From: Clostridia bacterium
Lineage (GTDB): Bacteria; Bacillota; Clostridia; Oscillospirales; UBA644
Direction of reading: 5' to 3'
NCBI GenBank assembly: GCA_014872655.1
Contig: WHHJ01000015.1
Span: forward strand, 1 to 35,120
DNA: 35,120 bases
The notes under the pieces were generated by a model, which was given only the letters and a program-made list of their open reading frames with translations, had not been told where the DNA came from and did not search any database. Positions 1 to 7,634 of the stretch are shown here, in pieces. Positions within the stretch are counted from its first letter, which is position 1. Each line of letters begins with the position of its first letter. A program made the translations under genes and the position numbers.

Positions 1-486
1 GTCTTCGATGATCTGGGTTAATTGTTCGTTGCTTGTAATGGTTTGTCCGTTGATTTCGTTAATAACGTCTTGGACGCGCAGCCCAGCCTCCGCTGCCGGA
101 TTTTTTTTACCTTCACTGGTGGTCACGTCCGTGCATCCGACGATAACGGCTCCGTCGGTATAATATTTTACGCCGAATGGTTGTCCGCCTAATATAAACG
201 TTTTTTCTTCAATGAGTTGTACATTGACGTTTTTTACGGGAAAAACTCCCATGAGGCTGACTTGCATATCATATCCGCTGTCTGTTTGATTAACAATTTG
301 CGTTGTAAACGGATATGCGGTGCTGATAACGGGTTCCTCATTTTGAAAGGCATAATATTGGTCTTCGATATTCTGAACCGTATAAGAACCGTAAATTCCT
401 GCGGCTACGGCTAAAACGGTGATAGTTAAGATCAGTTTTTTTATCCGCTTAAACAAATTTTTTCCAGCTTTCTTTATTTTTTTCAT
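1..486 (-). CDS. spoIVB: SpoIVB peptidase (stage IV sporulation protein B), N-terminal 162 residues, cut by window edge
   Basis: In endospore formers SpoIVB is the forespore-secreted serine peptidase that signals across the intermembrane space to release pro-sigma-K processing. Translating from the ATG at 486 gives a basic start (MKKIKKAGKN), one membrane segment (about residues 18-35), then the family's signature stretch with GVFPVKNVNVQ and GGQPFGVKYY, followed by the start of a PDZ domain (AAEAGLRVQDVINEINGQ). The GGQ-x-x-G-V-K block before the PDZ domain is typical of SpoIVB rather than HtrA. The catalytic S55 peptidase domain lies beyond the left edge. No good Shine-Dalgarno sequence precedes the ATG, so the start is less certain than the family. 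The spo0A gene that usually sits beside it is not in this window. Confidence 0.88.
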   Translation of the reverse strand, partial: MKKIKKAGKNLFKRIKKLILTITVLAVAAGIYGSYTVQNIEDQYYAFQNEEPVISTAYPFTTQIVNQTDSGYDMQVSLMGVFPVKNVNVQLIEEKTFILGGQPFGVKYYTDGAVIVGCTDVTTSEGKKNPAAEAGLRVQDVINEINGQTITSNEQLTQIIED

Positions 487-632
487 GATATCATTTTTTG
501 CTCGAAAACGTTTTGTATTCCGGATGATTTTAGAAAAAATGTGAGTGGATAAAATTGCTTAAAACGGCTTGTTTTTGTAATATATGTAACTATTTTATCA
601 ATATATTCCTGCATTTTTATGGATATTGTTCG

Positions 633-661
633 TTGACTTTTTATGGTTGAAATAGTATAAT
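633..661 (+). promoter_or_regulatory. Sigma-A type promoter of the HPr gene
   Basis: TTGACT (633-638) and TATAAT (656-661) are separated by 17 bases, about 38 bases before the HPr start codon. The AT-rich stretch 487-632, between spoIVB and this promoter, holds nothing else I can name. Confidence 0.8.
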
Positions 662-698
662 ATAATTGTAAAAAATCAAATACGAAGGAGGAGTTTTT

Positions 699-968
699 AT
701 GGTAAGCAAAACGGTTACCGTAACAAATGCCGTTGGACTGCATGCAAGACCGGCTACTTTTTTTATTCAGAAAGCGAATGAATATAGTTCGTATATCTGG
801 GTCGAAAAAGATGAATGCAGAGTAAATGCAAAGAGTCTTCTCGGTGTTCTTTCCCTTGGCATTACAAAAGATACACAAATCAATTTGATTGCAGACGGAG
901 CAGATGAGAAAGAAGCTTTGGAAGGGCTTGTATCTTTGCTCGCAAGTAATTTTGGAACTGCAAAATAA
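699..968 (+). CDS. ptsH: HPr family phosphocarrier protein
   Basis: This is the small cytoplasmic phosphocarrier of the PEP:sugar phosphotransferase system, which passes phosphate from enzyme I to the IIA components. The 89-residue length is normal. The active-site block GLHARPA gives His15 and Arg17 at the expected positions, and NAKSLLGVLSLG places Ser46 where HPr kinase/phosphorylase modifies Firmicute HPr for carbon catabolite repression. Having His15 argues against Crh, which lacks it. An AAGGAGGAG ribosome binding site lies directly upstream. The gene has its own promoter and terminator, so it is probably transcribed alone. No enzyme I or HPr kinase gene is in the window. Confidence 0.95.
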   Translation: MVSKTVTVTNAVGLHARPATFFIQKANEYSSYIWVEKDECRVNAKSLLGVLSLGITKDTQINLIADGADEKEALEGLVSLLASNFGTAK

Positions 969-980
969 TATATCAACAAG

Positions 981-1020
981 TAATTAGGGAAGATGTGAAT
1001 TTTCCCTAATTATTGTTTTA
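981..1020 (+). terminator. Rho-independent terminator of the HPr gene
   Basis: A perfect 10-bp inverted repeat, TAATTAGGGA (981-990) and TCCCTAATTA (1003-1012), is followed by TTGTTTTA. It ends 25 bases before the uvrC start codon. Confidence 0.85.
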
Positions 1021-1045
1021 TATTAAGGAAAAAGGCGGTGATGAC

Positions 1046-2833
1046 GTGACCGGAAAACAATTGTTGAAAAAAGCAAATGAATTGCCGTTAAAGCCCGGTG
1101 TTTATTTGATGCATGATGCAGATGATCGGGTGATTTATGTTGGCAAGGCAAAAAATTTAAAAAATCGTGTAACCAGTTATTTTCGCAAAAACAGCGAGCA
1201 TACGGATAAAACAAAACGGATGGTCAGTAAGGTAGTTGATTTTGAGGTCATCATTACCGCGACGGAGTTGGACGCACTGCTGACAGAGTGTAGTTTAATA
1301 AAAAAATATAATCCGTTTTATAATATTGCGCTAAAAAGCGGAAGCGGGTATCCGTTTATTCATTTTTATTTAGATAATGGGTTTCCGGTATTAACGACGT
1401 CCCGATTTCGTAATGCAAAAGGACGATTTTTTGGTCCTTTTTTGTCTCGGCAGAAATGTCTGTTTATTATTCGATTGATTTCACGTGCATTTAAACTGCC
1501 TGAATGTTCTTTGAAAGCACGAAAAAAACGAGTTTGTTTGAATTACTCGATTCAACGTTGTTCCGGATTTTGTGAGGGGAAAGTCTCTGCGGCTGATTTG
1601 GAAAAGTTATATCATGAAATTTGCTCGGTTTTAGAGGGGAATATTGACGACATCTGTTCGTCGCTGACACAGCAGATGAAACAGGCTGCTCAGCGGTTGG
1701 ATTTTGAAAAGGCGGCAACCTTACGCGATAGCGTGAACGTTTTGCAGGAATTGGCAAACAGTCAAAAGACGCCGGTGGTGCAGAACCGGCATGCCGATTA
1801 TATTTCTTATAAAACCAGTGCAGGGAAAACCTGTTTATTTATGTTGCGGATTCGGAACGGCTATGTGGTCGGAGAGCGCGCCGATGTTTTTGATGAGCCG
1901 TATTCTTCAGAATTGCTGCAAAGTTATCTGTCACGTTTTTATACAGATAATCCCGATTTACCTAACCGTATTTATGTTCCTCAGCAGGAAGATTGGTTTG
2001 ATTTAATGAACGAATGGCTGCATGGGCGCGTGAGTGTACCGAAGTTGAGACCGGATAAAGAATTATTGGAAATGGCAGGACGTAATGCTTCGGAACGAAT
2101 GTTGCAGTACGAGGGACGAACAGCACGCGGACAGCGGCAGCTCAATGCATTTTGTGAATTTACGGGTATTGAAAAAGCGCAGACTATGGAATTGTATGAT
2201 ATCAGCCAGCTTGCCGGAGCTGATGTAGTGTGCGGGATGGTTGTTTGTTCGGATGGAATTTTGGTTTCGGATCGGTACCGCCGGTTTAAACTGGGAAAAC
2301 AAGAGGGGAATCGAGACGATACCGCATATATGCAGGAGGCTGTCTCCCGCCGGCTGGAGCGGTTTTGTTCCGGCGATGAGAAATTTATGCCACTGCCAGA
2401 TGTGATTGTTTGTGACGGGGGCTTGGGACAGATTCATGCAGTGTGTGAAGTCGTTGCAAGTTTTGGGTTCGCGGATCGCATTAAGGTAGTTGGCTTTAAA
2501 AAAGACAGTCGACATCGAACCAAGGCAATTGTTTTTGCCGACGGGAAAGAATTGCTGTTGGCTCAGGATCATGAAGTGCATGCGTTTTGCGGCAGACTTC
2601 AGGAATCTGTACACCGGTATGCGATTGGATATCATCGAAGTCTTCGCGATGAGGCGGCGCGAAAGAGTGAGATCCTTTCTATCCGAGGCGTTGGAAAAGC
2701 CAAGGCGAAGGCCTTGTTTGATCGTTTCAAAACGGTGGAGGCTATAAAAAAAGCCTCGGTAGAAGAGTTGCTGAGTGTGAGCGGAATCTCCTGGGAGATT
2801 GCCCAAAATATCAAAGATTTTTTTGAACAATAG
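1046..2833 (+). CDS. uvrC: Excinuclease ABC subunit C (UvrC)
   Basis: UvrC is the nuclease of bacterial nucleotide excision repair and cuts both sides of the lesion once UvrB is loaded. The domains are in canonical order. The N-terminal GIY-YIG nuclease has GVY (18-20), YVG (31-33) and an Arg near 41. A UVR UvrB-binding motif lies near residues 200-230 (QRLDFEKAATLRD). The RNase-H-like nuclease has YDISQ and VCDGGLGQ. A C-terminal helix-hairpin-helix pair (SIRGVGKAKAKAL) closes the protein. I chose GTG 1046 because AGGCGG precedes it at suitable spacing; an upstream in-frame TTG at 1013 lies inside the preceding terminator. The 595 residues are normal for the family. It leads an operon with the next two genes. 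Confidence 0.96.
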   Translation: MTGKQLLKKANELPLKPGVYLMHDADDRVIYVGKAKNLKNRVTSYFRKNSEHTDKTKRMVSKVVDFEVIITATELDALLTECSLIKKYNPFYNIALKSGSGYPFIHFYLDNGFPVLTTSRFRNAKGRFFGPFLSRQKCLFIIRLISRAFKLPECSLKARKKRVCLNYSIQRCSGFCEGKVSAADLEKLYHEICSVLEGNIDDICSSLTQQMKQAAQRLDFEKAATLRDSVNVLQELANSQKTPVVQNRHADYISYKTSAGKTCLFMLRIRNGYVVGERADVFDEPYSSELLQSYLSRFYTDNPDLPNRIYVPQQEDWFDLMNEWLHGRVSVPKLRPDKELLEMAGRNASERMLQYEGRTARGQRQLNAFCEFTGIEKAQTMELYDISQLAGADVVCGMVVCSDGILVSDRYRRFKLGKQEGNRDDTAYMQEAVSRRLERFCSGDEKFMPLPDVIVCDGGLGQIHAVCEVVASFGFADRIKVVGFKKDSRHRTKAIVFADGKELLLAQDHEVHAFCGRLQESVHRYAIGYHRSLRDEAARKSEILSIRGVGKAKAKALFDRFKTVEAIKKASVEELLSVSGISWEIAQNIKDFFEQ

Positions 2834-2840
2834 GAGCAGT

Positions 2841-3377
2841 ATGGAACCGAAAGAGAATGTTGTTTTGATCGGAATGCCCGGCGTAGGAAAAAGTACGGCA
2901 GGCGTTATTGTAGCTAAAATGTTAGGCTATCATTTTATTGATACGGATTTATTGATACAAAGTCAGGAAAAGGCGCTGCTTTCGCAATTGATTGAACGAT
3001 TGGGTGAAACGGGATTTTTATCTTTAGAAAACAAAACAGTGGCTGGCTTATGTGCTCAACATGCTGTTATTGCGACTGGCGGCAGTGTTGTGTATGGGGC
3101 GGATGCAATGCGGCATTTGCGTCAATTGGGTACGATCGTATATTTAAAACTGGATTATGATACGATTTGCAGTCGTTTAGATAATCTTCGGTCACGAGGG
3201 GTTATTTTAACCGGTCAAGTAGATTTTAAGCAAGTTTATGATGAGCGTGTTTTGCTGTATGAAAAGTATGCCGACATTGTTGTGGATGAAAGAGACTGCG
3301 ATATTGAGCAGACTGTTCAAAAGATTTTGAGGGCCCTGCAGGCAGTTCGTCAGGCAGATGTTAAGCAGGAGGATTGA
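2841..3377 (+). CDS. Shikimate-kinase-like P-loop kinase
   Basis: This 178-residue P-loop kinase resembles shikimate kinase (ATP + shikimate to shikimate 3-phosphate in the chorismate pathway). Walker A is GMPGVGKST (11-19), the magnesium/substrate DTD motif is at 34-36, ATGGS at 78-82 matches the substrate-binding GG loop, and VYDERVLLYEKYAD carries the C-terminal substrate Arg. The Arg that follows Phe in classical enzymes (F-R-x-L-E) is Leu60 here (FLSLE), and the lid lacks the usual RPLL. The true substrate is therefore uncertain, although I recall similar clostridial proteins being annotated as shikimate kinase. ATG 2841 follows TAGGAG and starts 7 bases after the uvrC stop. No other aromatic-pathway gene is nearby. 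Confidence 0.75.
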   Translation: MEPKENVVLIGMPGVGKSTAGVIVAKMLGYHFIDTDLLIQSQEKALLSQLIERLGETGFLSLENKTVAGLCAQHAVIATGGSVVYGADAMRHLRQLGTIVYLKLDYDTICSRLDNLRSRGVILTGQVDFKQVYDERVLLYEKYADIVVDERDCDIEQTVQKILRALQAVRQADVKQED

Positions 3378-3379
3378 GT

Positions 3380-3799
3380 ATGGTTACTTGTCGTATATAT
3401 CGTCAATTGCCGGATGAGGCGAAGCGGATCCGAGAACAGGTCTTTATCAAAGAGCAAGGGTTTGAGAATGAATTTGATCAAACGGACGAACAGGCGGTTC
3501 ATATCGTTGTTTTTTCGGGCGAGCAAGCTGCCGGAACCGGACGTGTCTATTGGGATGATGCTTTAGATTCTTGGGTGATCGGTCGGGTTGCCGTTTTGCC
3601 GGAATACAGAAAGTTGCGAATCGGGGCAGAAATCTTATCGTGCTTGGAAGATTGGTTGAAACAAAAAGGAGCAAAAACAGTGATGATTTCTGCACAATGT
3701 CAGGCTCGAGGTTTTTATGAAAAGTGTGGCTATACAGCGTTTGGGGTATCGTATTTGGATGAGGAATGTCCTCATATTAGAATGAAAAAAGAGTTGTGA
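3380..3799 (+). CDS. GNAT family N-acetyltransferase
   Basis: A 139-residue single-domain Gcn5-related acetyltransferase that transfers an acetyl group from acetyl-CoA to an unknown amine. The N-terminal IREQVFIKEQGF with FDQTDEQAVH is typical of the ElaA/YjcF-like branch. The acetyl-CoA pyrophosphate loop follows the core strand (IGRVAVLPEYRKLRIG, with R-x-x-R-I-G in place of the more common R-x-x-G-x-G). SAQCQARGFYEKCGY is the C-terminal core. ATG 3380 is preferred because AGGAGGA (3367-3373) precedes it by 6 bases; a TTG at 3374 would overlap the previous stop. It is last in the uvrC operon and is followed by a terminator. The substrate cannot be deduced. Confidence 0.85.
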   Translation: MVTCRIYRQLPDEAKRIREQVFIKEQGFENEFDQTDEQAVHIVVFSGEQAAGTGRVYWDDALDSWVIGRVAVLPEYRKLRIGAEILSCLEDWLKQKGAKTVMISAQCQARGFYEKCGYTAFGVSYLDEECPHIRMKKEL

Positions 3800-3804
3800 T
3801 GAGT

Positions 3805-3844
3805 AAGATCGGTGTGCAATTGTACGCATCGATCTTTTGGTTTT
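3805..3844 (+). terminator. Terminator of the uvrC operon
   Basis: GATCGGTGTG (3807-3816) can pair with CGCATCGATC (3825-3834), a 10-bp stem with two G-U pairs, extended by AA/TT and followed by TTTTGGTTTT. Confidence 0.8.
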
Positions 3845-3845
3845 A

Positions 3846-4100
3846 AAAGTTATTATAAGATCCTCGTAAACGGCAATAAGACATTTGGCGTGTCAAATAT
3901 CATCCAATATTTTAAAGGATATAGACGGGGTGATTTTTTGCTGAGGCAAACGCATAAAATGTTTCTGGATTTTTGAGGCTCTTTTCTGCCATTGCGGCGC
4001 AAAGGAAAATGGGTTGCTATTGCGGGAGACAACAAGTATTGAGGGAATCTTTTCCTTGTCATATTTTTATAAAAAATAGGCGTCTTTTTTGACTAAAGTT
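3846..4100 (+). other. Intergenic stretch with a possible transposase relic
   Basis: This gap holds no intact gene. The plus frame that ends at the TGA at 3974-3976 is open from 3842 but has no start codon. It encodes KTFGVSNIIQYFKGY (3878-3922), which faintly resembles the core of IS200/IS605 TnpA transposases around their 'IVQYLKG' segment. Nothing similar continues downstream, so this is at best a short decayed fragment. Confidence 0.2.
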
Positions 4101-4104
4101 TCTA

Positions 4105-4134
4105 TTGAACAGAAATTGATAATTATGATATAAT
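4105..4134 (+). promoter_or_regulatory. Promoter of the glycosidase lipoprotein gene
   Basis: TTGAAC (4105-4110), an 18-base spacer and TATAAT (4129-4134) lie 24 bases before the start codon, which is preceded by a strong GGGGGGAG ribosome binding site. Confidence 0.75.
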
Positions 4135-4158
4135 AAGGCAGAGCAAGGGGGGAGAAAT

Positions 4159-5634
4159 ATGAAAAAATTATTAGCATTGATTTTATGTCCCGTTATTGTA
4201 TTAGGCATTAGTAGTTGTGGCGTTGCCCGAGAGGGATTGATTCAAACAAAATATGATTTGGAGCTTGCAATGAGTCAAACTAGCAGTCATCTTGAATTTA
4301 AAGTTTCAGATGTAGCCAATGAAAATGTTGTAGAAGGTCTCGGAGTTGAATGGGATCCTCATTTTCATATGTCGTATAATCAAGATAAGGGTTGCAATGA
4401 AGAAGATTGGGCGTTGATTAAAGAGCGTGCAGAAAAATTGAATATTCAAAAAATTCGTGTTTGGTGTATGCCCACATGGTATGAACCGGAAAAGGGCGTT
4501 TTTGATTTTGAGACAGAGCGTATGAATGCTTTTTTTCAGGTGTTGGATGTTGCTGAGGAGCTGGGGATTGATGTCAATGTAACCTTATGGGGTTGTCAAG
4601 ATTGGTTGGCGATGAACAACGGTTACTGGATGGCACCTCCGAATGATTTGGATGCTTATGCAGAAAATGTGGCGGCGTTGGTCCGATATTTAACGGAAGC
4701 CAAAAACTATACTTGTTTTAAAGAATTAACTTTTCATAATGAACCAGACTGGGAGTTTATTTGTGATGATACGGTGGAAGATTGGATGCAGTATTATTTT
4801 GATATGTGCAGAATGGTTCATGAAAAACTGATTGCGGAAAATTTGCGTGATAAAGTGGAATTGTGTTTACCTGGAATCGATTTGGAAGACATAGGAACCA
4901 TTGAACAGTTTGCCGAGGGTGTGAACGATTTTGCGGATAAGTTTGATGTTCATAGCTATAATTTTGCTGCGGGCAATTATTTCGGAGAGATACAAAATCG
5001 TGTAAATGCTGTTACTGAGTGCCTATCTCAGTTGCCTAATGATATGAAATTAACTGTCAGTGAGTTTGGCGGGAGTGCTCATGTGAATGCGTATAATCAG
5101 GCAGATATTGATACATATGAACGTGGGATCTATTATTCGACCATTGCGGAGGCCTTCTTAAGTAGTGGTGTGAGCAGTATGCTGCATTGGTGCTTTTTTG
5201 ACCAATATTATAACGATTCCGGAAATGAGCAGGAGTCCCGGATGCGTGTTGGTTTGTTTAAATACAAGGATGAAGGCTGGGAGCCCCGCCCGTTTTATCA
5301 TAGTTGGGGATTGATTATGAAATATGCGGTAGAAGGGTCGGAAATTTATCCGTTTGAAGATGAGACAAATTTTGTAAATGGAGTTGCATTGAAGTCTCCG
5401 GAGGGAAAATGGACGTATCTTATTACAAATAATGCCAAGAGGGTAAATTCTGTGGTGAAAATTTCAAATCCGCATTTTGAGCAGACGCAGATGTATGCGC
5501 ATGAGTATAATCCGGATACGGTTACAACATCGGATGAATTGATTGGCTTCTCTGGAATTGCTTACAGTGAGGGAAGCGATGTTTATGTACGGATGAATGC
5601 AAATACGTTTGTAGTGCTGACGGAGCAAGCTTAA
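4159..5634 (+). CDS. Lipoprotein glycoside hydrolase, clan GH-A (TIM barrel)
   Basis: A secreted, lipid-anchored protein of 491 residues. The signal peptide ends in the lipobox ISSC, so Cys20 would be lipidated. The body reads as a (beta/alpha)8 glycosidase of clan GH-A (GH5/39/113-like): IRVWCMPTWYEP early in the barrel, FHNEPDW with Glu195 as the probable acid/base after strand 4, and TVSEFGG with Glu302 as the probable nucleophile after strand 7. LHWCFFDQYY (strand 8) and a beta-rich C-terminal domain (about 385-491) follow. The GH family and substrate cannot be fixed by eye; a beta-linked plant or host glycan is plausible. It has its own promoter, and no transporter or other glycosidase adjoins it. 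Confidence 0.82.
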   Translation: MKKLLALILCPVIVLGISSCGVAREGLIQTKYDLELAMSQTSSHLEFKVSDVANENVVEGLGVEWDPHFHMSYNQDKGCNEEDWALIKERAEKLNIQKIRVWCMPTWYEPEKGVFDFETERMNAFFQVLDVAEELGIDVNVTLWGCQDWLAMNNGYWMAPPNDLDAYAENVAALVRYLTEAKNYTCFKELTFHNEPDWEFICDDTVEDWMQYYFDMCRMVHEKLIAENLRDKVELCLPGIDLEDIGTIEQFAEGVNDFADKFDVHSYNFAAGNYFGEIQNRVNAVTECLSQLPNDMKLTVSEFGGSAHVNAYNQADIDTYERGIYYSTIAEAFLSSGVSSMLHWCFFDQYYNDSGNEQESRMRVGLFKYKDEGWEPRPFYHSWGLIMKYAVEGSEIYPFEDETNFVNGVALKSPEGKWTYLITNNAKRVNSVVKISNPHFEQTQMYAHEYNPDTVTTSDELIGFSGIAYSEGSDVYVRMNANTFVVLTEQA

Positions 5635-5687
5635 GCGGTTAGAATATTTTATTTACCTCTTTTTAGTAGTTTTAAATCACGATATCG

Positions 5688-5716
5688 TTGACAAATTTTT
5701 GTTTTTTTGATATCAT
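5688..5716 (+). promoter_or_regulatory. Promoter of the zinc-ribbon gene pair
   Basis: TTGACA (5688-5693), 17 bases, then TATCAT (5711-5716), 21 bases before the start codon of the 41-residue zinc-ribbon gene. I see no clear terminator between the preceding gene and this promoter. Confidence 0.7.
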
Positions 5717-5737
5717 ATCATAGAGAGAGGTGATTGG

Positions 5738-5863
5738 ATGAAGGTCTGTATGCAGTGTGGGCAAGTTGTTTCTGACGAGGTGCAGTTCTGTGCAAATTGC
5801 GGGAACACATTATTTAAAAAGGAAGAATTAAAAGAAAATCAGCAAGAGAAAAAAGAAAACTAA
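5738..5863 (+). CDS. Zinc-ribbon mini-protein (41 residues)
   Basis: A short gene with a promoter and an AGAGAGGTG ribosome binding site just upstream. It encodes a zinc ribbon with Cys4, Cys7, Cys18 and Cys21 (CMQCG and CANCG) followed by a highly charged tail (KKEELKENQQEKKEN). Spacing between the Cys pairs is identical to the ribbon at the N-terminus of the next gene, 16 bases downstream, so the two are probably co-expressed. It has no membrane segment. It could be a free-standing zinc-ribbon partner of the membrane protein or the product of a partial duplication; function is unknown. The clean start, stop and Cys pattern make it very likely real. Confidence 0.8.
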   Translation: MKVCMQCGQVVSDEVQFCANCGNTLFKKEELKENQQEKKEN

Positions 5864-5879
5864 TTTTGGGGGTATTTGT

Positions 5880-6827
5880 ATGAAAAAGTGTCCAAATTGC
5901 GGCGTAGATATGCCCGATGATGCAGTGTTTTGTTCTGGCTGCGGAGCGCAGATTGCAGCAACAGAACCTGTGGCAACATCGCCGACAATCAATCCAGTGA
6001 TTGCGATGATAAAACAAAATGGAAAATCTCCGGCATTTTTAGTGGCAGTTATTGCCTATGGATGTTCGGTTTTGTTTTCTTTCTTTTCGGCTGTTGTTGC
6101 AATCATTTCCGGTAGTGCAATTGCTAGCTACTTTTTAAGTTCTTTTTTTGATCAATCTGATGTGTCCGACTTGATTTCTGGATCTTATGCAGGATATATG
6201 GTTGGTGCGGTGATTGGATGCGTGATACCTGTTTTGATTTTTGTAGGTATGCTGCGGTTTTATCTTCAGTGCCGGCAGAATGGCCCATATTTGAACGGAA
6301 GTAGTTTAAAATTGATTCGTGTACCGTATTTGATCAATTATATTCTGTCAATTATCGGCTTGGCGTTCGGCGTGCTGGTTTCGTTTATTTTGTTTTTTAT
6401 CGCAGTGGCTACATCCGGGGAACTTAATGATATTTTTTCAGAATTATGGTATTATGCTCGCCTTTATTATGATATAGATTTCTTCTCTGGCAGTAATATT
6501 GCCGCGATTCTTGCGGGTATCATCTTTATTATTTTTATTGCTTTGGTAGCTGCCCTGGTTTTAGAAATTATTTATGGTAAGAAAGTATTGCGTTCTGTGA
6601 AGGTTGTTGAAGATGCTGCGGCTACAGGCGCTTATCCTCAGCCGGTTTCTATGTTTGTCATTGTTTTGAACTATATTTTGGCAGGGCTTCAAGTATTTTC
6701 TTTGTTCCAATTGAATTTGTTGGCAGTGTTGACATCTGCGGCCAGCATTACCGCTTTAATTGCTGTTTCGATTGCGATGCAAAAATATAATAAGGATGTT
6801 CAGATGTTCTTATCTCGGATGCAGTAA
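5880..6827 (+). CDS. Zinc-ribbon domain membrane protein
   Basis: A 315-residue protein with an N-terminal zinc ribbon (Cys4, Cys7, Cys18, Cys21; CPNCG and CSGCG), a short linker with IAATEPVATSP, and about five or six hydrophobic segments. The segments lie roughly at residues 52-90, 100-125, 145-175, 202-230 and 258-298. This architecture is common in Firmicute proteins annotated only as 'zinc-ribbon domain-containing'; no enzymatic motif is visible. It shares the promoter of the mini zinc-ribbon gene and is followed by a strong terminator, so the two form a bicistron. A role in membrane sensing or complex assembly is a guess. Confidence 0.8.
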   Translation: MKKCPNCGVDMPDDAVFCSGCGAQIAATEPVATSPTINPVIAMIKQNGKSPAFLVAVIAYGCSVLFSFFSAVVAIISGSAIASYFLSSFFDQSDVSDLISGSYAGYMVGAVIGCVIPVLIFVGMLRFYLQCRQNGPYLNGSSLKLIRVPYLINYILSIIGLAFGVLVSFILFFIAVATSGELNDIFSELWYYARLYYDIDFFSGSNIAAILAGIIFIIFIALVAALVLEIIYGKKVLRSVKVVEDAAATGAYPQPVSMFVIVLNYILAGLQVFSLFQLNLLAVLTSAASITALIAVSIAMQKYNKDVQMFLSRMQ

Positions 6828-6876
6828 TTAGCTGTTTGAGAATGTCTTTTGTTTGCTACATAATCTTTTATAAAAT

Positions 6877-6908
6877 AAAAAAGCCGGATTTTCCGGCTTT
6901 TTTTATTT
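6877..6908 (+). terminator. Terminator of the zinc-ribbon bicistron
   Basis: AAAAAAGCCGGA (6877-6888) pairs perfectly with TCCGGCTTTTTT (6892-6903), leading into a T-rich tail. The next 200 bases, up to the tRNA operon terminator, show no gene. Confidence 0.9.
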
Positions 6909-7112
6909 TTTTGTAGTATCATTTATGGCAGATAGACGGTTGCTGAAAAAATTAGATAACAGAGCTTTTGTTGTTACAACAAGCATGGATTTTTTATAGG
7001 TAAGTCAAGAACCTGTTTAATATGGGTTTGTCGATAATTTGTTTGTTTTTATTTGTGTTTAGACAAGTCAGGCAAGAATTTGCTTAAAATCACGTTTTTT
7101 TGTGCAAAATAA

Positions 7113-7149
7113 AAAAGCACCGATTCTATAAATGAGAATCGGTGCTTTT
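7113..7149 (-). terminator. Terminator of the tRNA operon
   Basis: A perfect 15-bp inverted repeat (7113-7127 with 7135-7149, core GCACCGATTCT) directly follows the 3' end of tRNA-His on the minus strand. It runs into a T-tract on that strand. Confidence 0.88.
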
Positions 7150-7153
7150 GTGC

Positions 7154-7231
7154 TGGGGTGGATAGTGGGATTCGAACCCACGGTCTCCAGTGCCACAAAC
7201 TGGCGCTTTAACCAACTAAGCTATACCCACC
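7154..7231 (-). tRNA. tRNA-His (GTG)
   Basis: Read on the minus strand, the acceptor GTGGGTA pairs with TATCCAC. There is an extra G at position -1 opposite C73, the hallmark of tRNA-His. The anticodon stem is CCAGT/ACTGG with loop TTGTGGC (anticodon GTG), the T-arm GGTTCGAATCC is intact, and the 3' CCA is encoded. It is last in a three-tRNA operon. Confidence 0.97.
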
Positions 7232-7245
7232 ATTTTTAAAAACAA

Positions 7246-7322
7246 TGGCGTGCTTGAAGGGACTCGAACCCCCGACCCATTGCTTAGAAGGCAATTGCTC
7301 TATCCAGCTGAGCTACAAGCAC
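7246..7322 (-). tRNA. tRNA-Arg (TCT)
   Basis: On the minus strand the acceptor GTGCTTG pairs with CAAGCAC, the discriminator is G, and CCA is encoded. The anticodon stem ATTGC/GCAAT encloses CTTCTAA, giving anticodon TCT. D-arm and T-arm are intact. It is the middle gene of the operon. Confidence 0.97.
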
Positions 7323-7326
7323 ATGT

Positions 7327-7400
7327 TGGAGCAGGTGATGGGAATCGAACCCACGCAACCAGCTTGGAAGGCTAGTGTTCTACCATTGAACTACACCTGC
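7327..7400 (-). tRNA. tRNA-Gly (TCC)
   Basis: On the minus strand the acceptor GCAGGTG pairs with CACCTGC, the discriminator is T, and CCA is encoded. The anticodon loop CTTCCAA gives anticodon TCC. It is first in the operon, about 30 bases downstream of a consensus promoter. Confidence 0.97.
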
Positions 7401-7439
7401 AGACTTTCAAAATGCTGCTCTTTTTTGTGCTGCCTAAGT

Positions 7440-7468
7440 ATTATAATACAAAATCGTCTCATTGTCAA
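7440..7468 (-). promoter_or_regulatory. Promoter of the tRNA operon
   Basis: On the minus strand, TTGACA (7463-7468) and TATAAT (7440-7445) are both exact consensus with a 17-base spacer, as expected for a highly transcribed stable-RNA operon. Confidence 0.9.
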
Positions 7469-7634
7469 TAGTTCAGAATAACTTTTTTAGAAAAAAATAG
7501 ATTGAATCGTTTTTTATCTGTTTTTTTGTTGAAAATTACGAATATCCAAAAAAAGAAAAATGTTAATTGTCTTAATAGATTAAAAATGTTTTTTTCGGAT
7601 TTTTAAATCATTTGTAAACAAAAAATAAATTATC

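Noticed and set aside
2063..2830. 255-codon open frame on the minus strand
   Set aside because: It lies wholly antisense to uvrC, whose domains are complete; it has no family features or ribosome binding site.
3853..4062. 69-codon minus-strand open frame in the gap before the glycosidase gene
   Set aside because: No ribosome binding site, no family resemblance and unusual composition.
5716..5721. Second TATCAT as alternative -10 for the zinc-ribbon promoter
   Set aside because: Spacing from TTGACA would be 22 bases, too long; the first TATCAT at 5711-5716 gives 17.
7245..7481. 78-codon open frame on the plus strand with 'GLEPPTHCLEGNCSIQLSYK'
   Set aside because: It is a translation of antisense tRNA sequence, a familiar annotation artefact.
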